A stretch of 5,436 nt of DNA from a bacterium (GTDB lineage: Bacteria; B130-G9): contig JAGHCW010000139.1 in NCBI GenBank assembly GCA_021160245.1, positions 1-5,436 on the forward strand, read 5' to 3'. The notes below the pieces were generated by a model that searched no databases, was not told where the DNA came from, and saw nothing but the letters and a program-made list of their open reading frames with translations. The position numbers and the translations under genes are program-made. Positions 4,483-5,436 of the stretch are shown here, in pieces (the stretch's first letter is position 1; each line of letters starts with the position of its first letter).

Positions 4483-5436
4483 ATGCGTGTTTGCACAACA
4501 ATTCTGTCCTTGTTGCTGGTTGTTTTTCTATTTGGCTCTGCATCCGCGGAGTCATTCTGGCCTATGTTCCAGCAGAATCCGGGGCACACGGGCGTGGCGC
4601 CGGTCTCAACGGCTCCGGAGCTTGAGCTATTGTGGGGTACGAATGGAAGCACAGACTCCAGTTCACATCTGGTTCTCGGCAGCGACGGGAGTTTGTGGGC
4701 AGTTGGCGACAATGTTGATAGATTATCTCCCCGAGGTGAGGTCATTTTTCACATAACTCCCTCGGACGTTGGAATCATGGGATCGTTTAAGGGCCAAGGT
4801 TCGCCGGCCGTTCTTGCCGATGGAACTCTCATTGTGATGGCAGGAGTTCGCAATGAGGACAAGTTGTTTGTCCCCACGCTATATGCCATTGAGCCGAACG
4901 AGAATGTCCGTTGGACGCTTCCATTTGAGGAACAGGCACCGGCGAACTCTCTGATCACTCTTGCGTCTGACGGGCAGATATATGTGGGTTGTCCCACCTG
5001 TCTGTACTCAGTCACGCAGGAAGGCGGCATTACATGGTCCTACGATTGCGACGATCAGATCGAGACCATACCGGCCGTGGCGAATGACGGTAGCGTCTAT
5101 TTTGGGACAAGGAACAGCACTCTCTATTGCCTGAGCCCTGACGGGCTTCTCGATTGGACCTTCCGGCCGGAAGGCACAGCTTCATGGATACAGTCTGCGC
5201 CCACGCTCGATCACAACGAACGCGTGTATTTCACTGTCTCAAGCAATGGCCTCTATTGCCTGAACAGTGATGGCTCGGTTGAGTTCTCGTACCCAATCCA
5301 GAAATCCTGCTATACAAGCCCCATTCTGATGCCGGATGGCTCCATTGCCTTCTACGAAAGGGCAGAAGCGGGCCCGCAGATCACGCGCCTCAATGCCGAC
5401 GGCTCCAAGAGATGGGCCACGCCATTGCCAACAAGC
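4483..5436 (+). CDS. N-terminal part of a large exported PQQ-like propeller protein (unit 2, 3' end outside window)
   Basis: The frame is open from ATG 4483 to the last base, giving 318 codons without a stop. Residues 1-22 form a signal peptide (core ILSLLLVVFLFG, cleavage after SASA), followed by SFWPMFQQNPGHTG at 24-37, the same positions as in the complete protein. Propeller repeats follow, for example LGSDGSLWAVGD, NDGSVYFGTRNSTLYCLSPDG and SSNGLYCLNSDGSVEFSYP. The window ends inside the sixth repeat, after TPLPTS. By eye the shared part is about 50% identical to 1510-3510, with short indels in loops and strong conservation of the SFKG segment, the LYCL strands and YTSP. The two C-terminal beta-sandwich domains are expected downstream but are not in the window. 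Function as for the complete homologue: exported, non-enzymatic on visible evidence, otherwise unknown. Confidence 0.88.
   Translation, partial: MRVCTTILSLLLVVFLFGSASAESFWPMFQQNPGHTGVAPVSTAPELELLWGTNGSTDSSSHLVLGSDGSLWAVGDNVDRLSPRGEVIFHITPSDVGIMGSFKGQGSPAVLADGTLIVMAGVRNEDKLFVPTLYAIEPNENVRWTLPFEEQAPANSLITLASDGQIYVGCPTCLYSVTQEGGITWSYDCDDQIETIPAVANDGSVYFGTRNSTLYCLSPDGLLDWTFRPEGTASWIQSAPTLDHNERVYFTVSSNGLYCLNSDGSVEFSYPIQKSCYTSPILMPDGSIAFYERAEAGPQITRLNADGSKRWATPLPTS

Noticed and set aside
4131-4745. Open frame of 204 codons on the minus strand
   Set aside because: It overlaps the second small gene, the hairpin gap and the start of the propeller gene, all with clear homologous copies on the + strand. 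It has no counterpart in the first unit and no recognisable domain.

Overview
This window reads as a slice of a tandem array in an environmental bacterium. Clear Shine-Dalgarno sites, Sec-type signal peptides, a TTGACA-type promoter and moderate G+C (a little above 50% by eye) point to a bacterium. No gene here identifies the phylum. All supported genes are on the + strand.

The layout is a cassette of about 3.0 kb that occurs once complete and twice partially. Each unit, from its upstream end, has: (i) an extended -10 promoter (580-609; 3572-3601); (ii) a leader of about 385 nt with a small GC hairpin, a strong ribosome binding site in front of a short doubtful reading frame, a run of 11 or 10 G, and a block of 115 nt that differs at one base between the two units and can fold into two adjacent helices; (iii) a gene for a 120-aa exported protein with one Ig-like beta-sandwich (1002-1364; 4001-4363); (iv) an intergenic stretch with a hairpin; (v) a gene for a large exported protein with an eight-repeat PQQ-like beta-propeller followed by two related beta-sandwich domains (1510-3510 complete; C-terminus of the previous copy at 1-507; N-terminus of the next at 4483-5436). 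The last gene runs off the window edge.

The small and large genes probably form a two-gene transcription unit whose products both leave the cytoplasm. No enzyme, transporter, regulator or mobility gene is present, so the function is unknown. A family of paired surface or secreted adhesive/scaffold proteins is the most natural reading, but it is inference.

The copies have diverged unevenly. The C-terminal domain of the large protein, the leader and the signal sequence of the small protein are closely conserved. The propeller (about half identical) and the body of the small protein differ much more. The leader is more conserved than the coding sequence downstream of it. This suggests a structured RNA, exchange between copies, or both, and it is the most unusual feature of the window.
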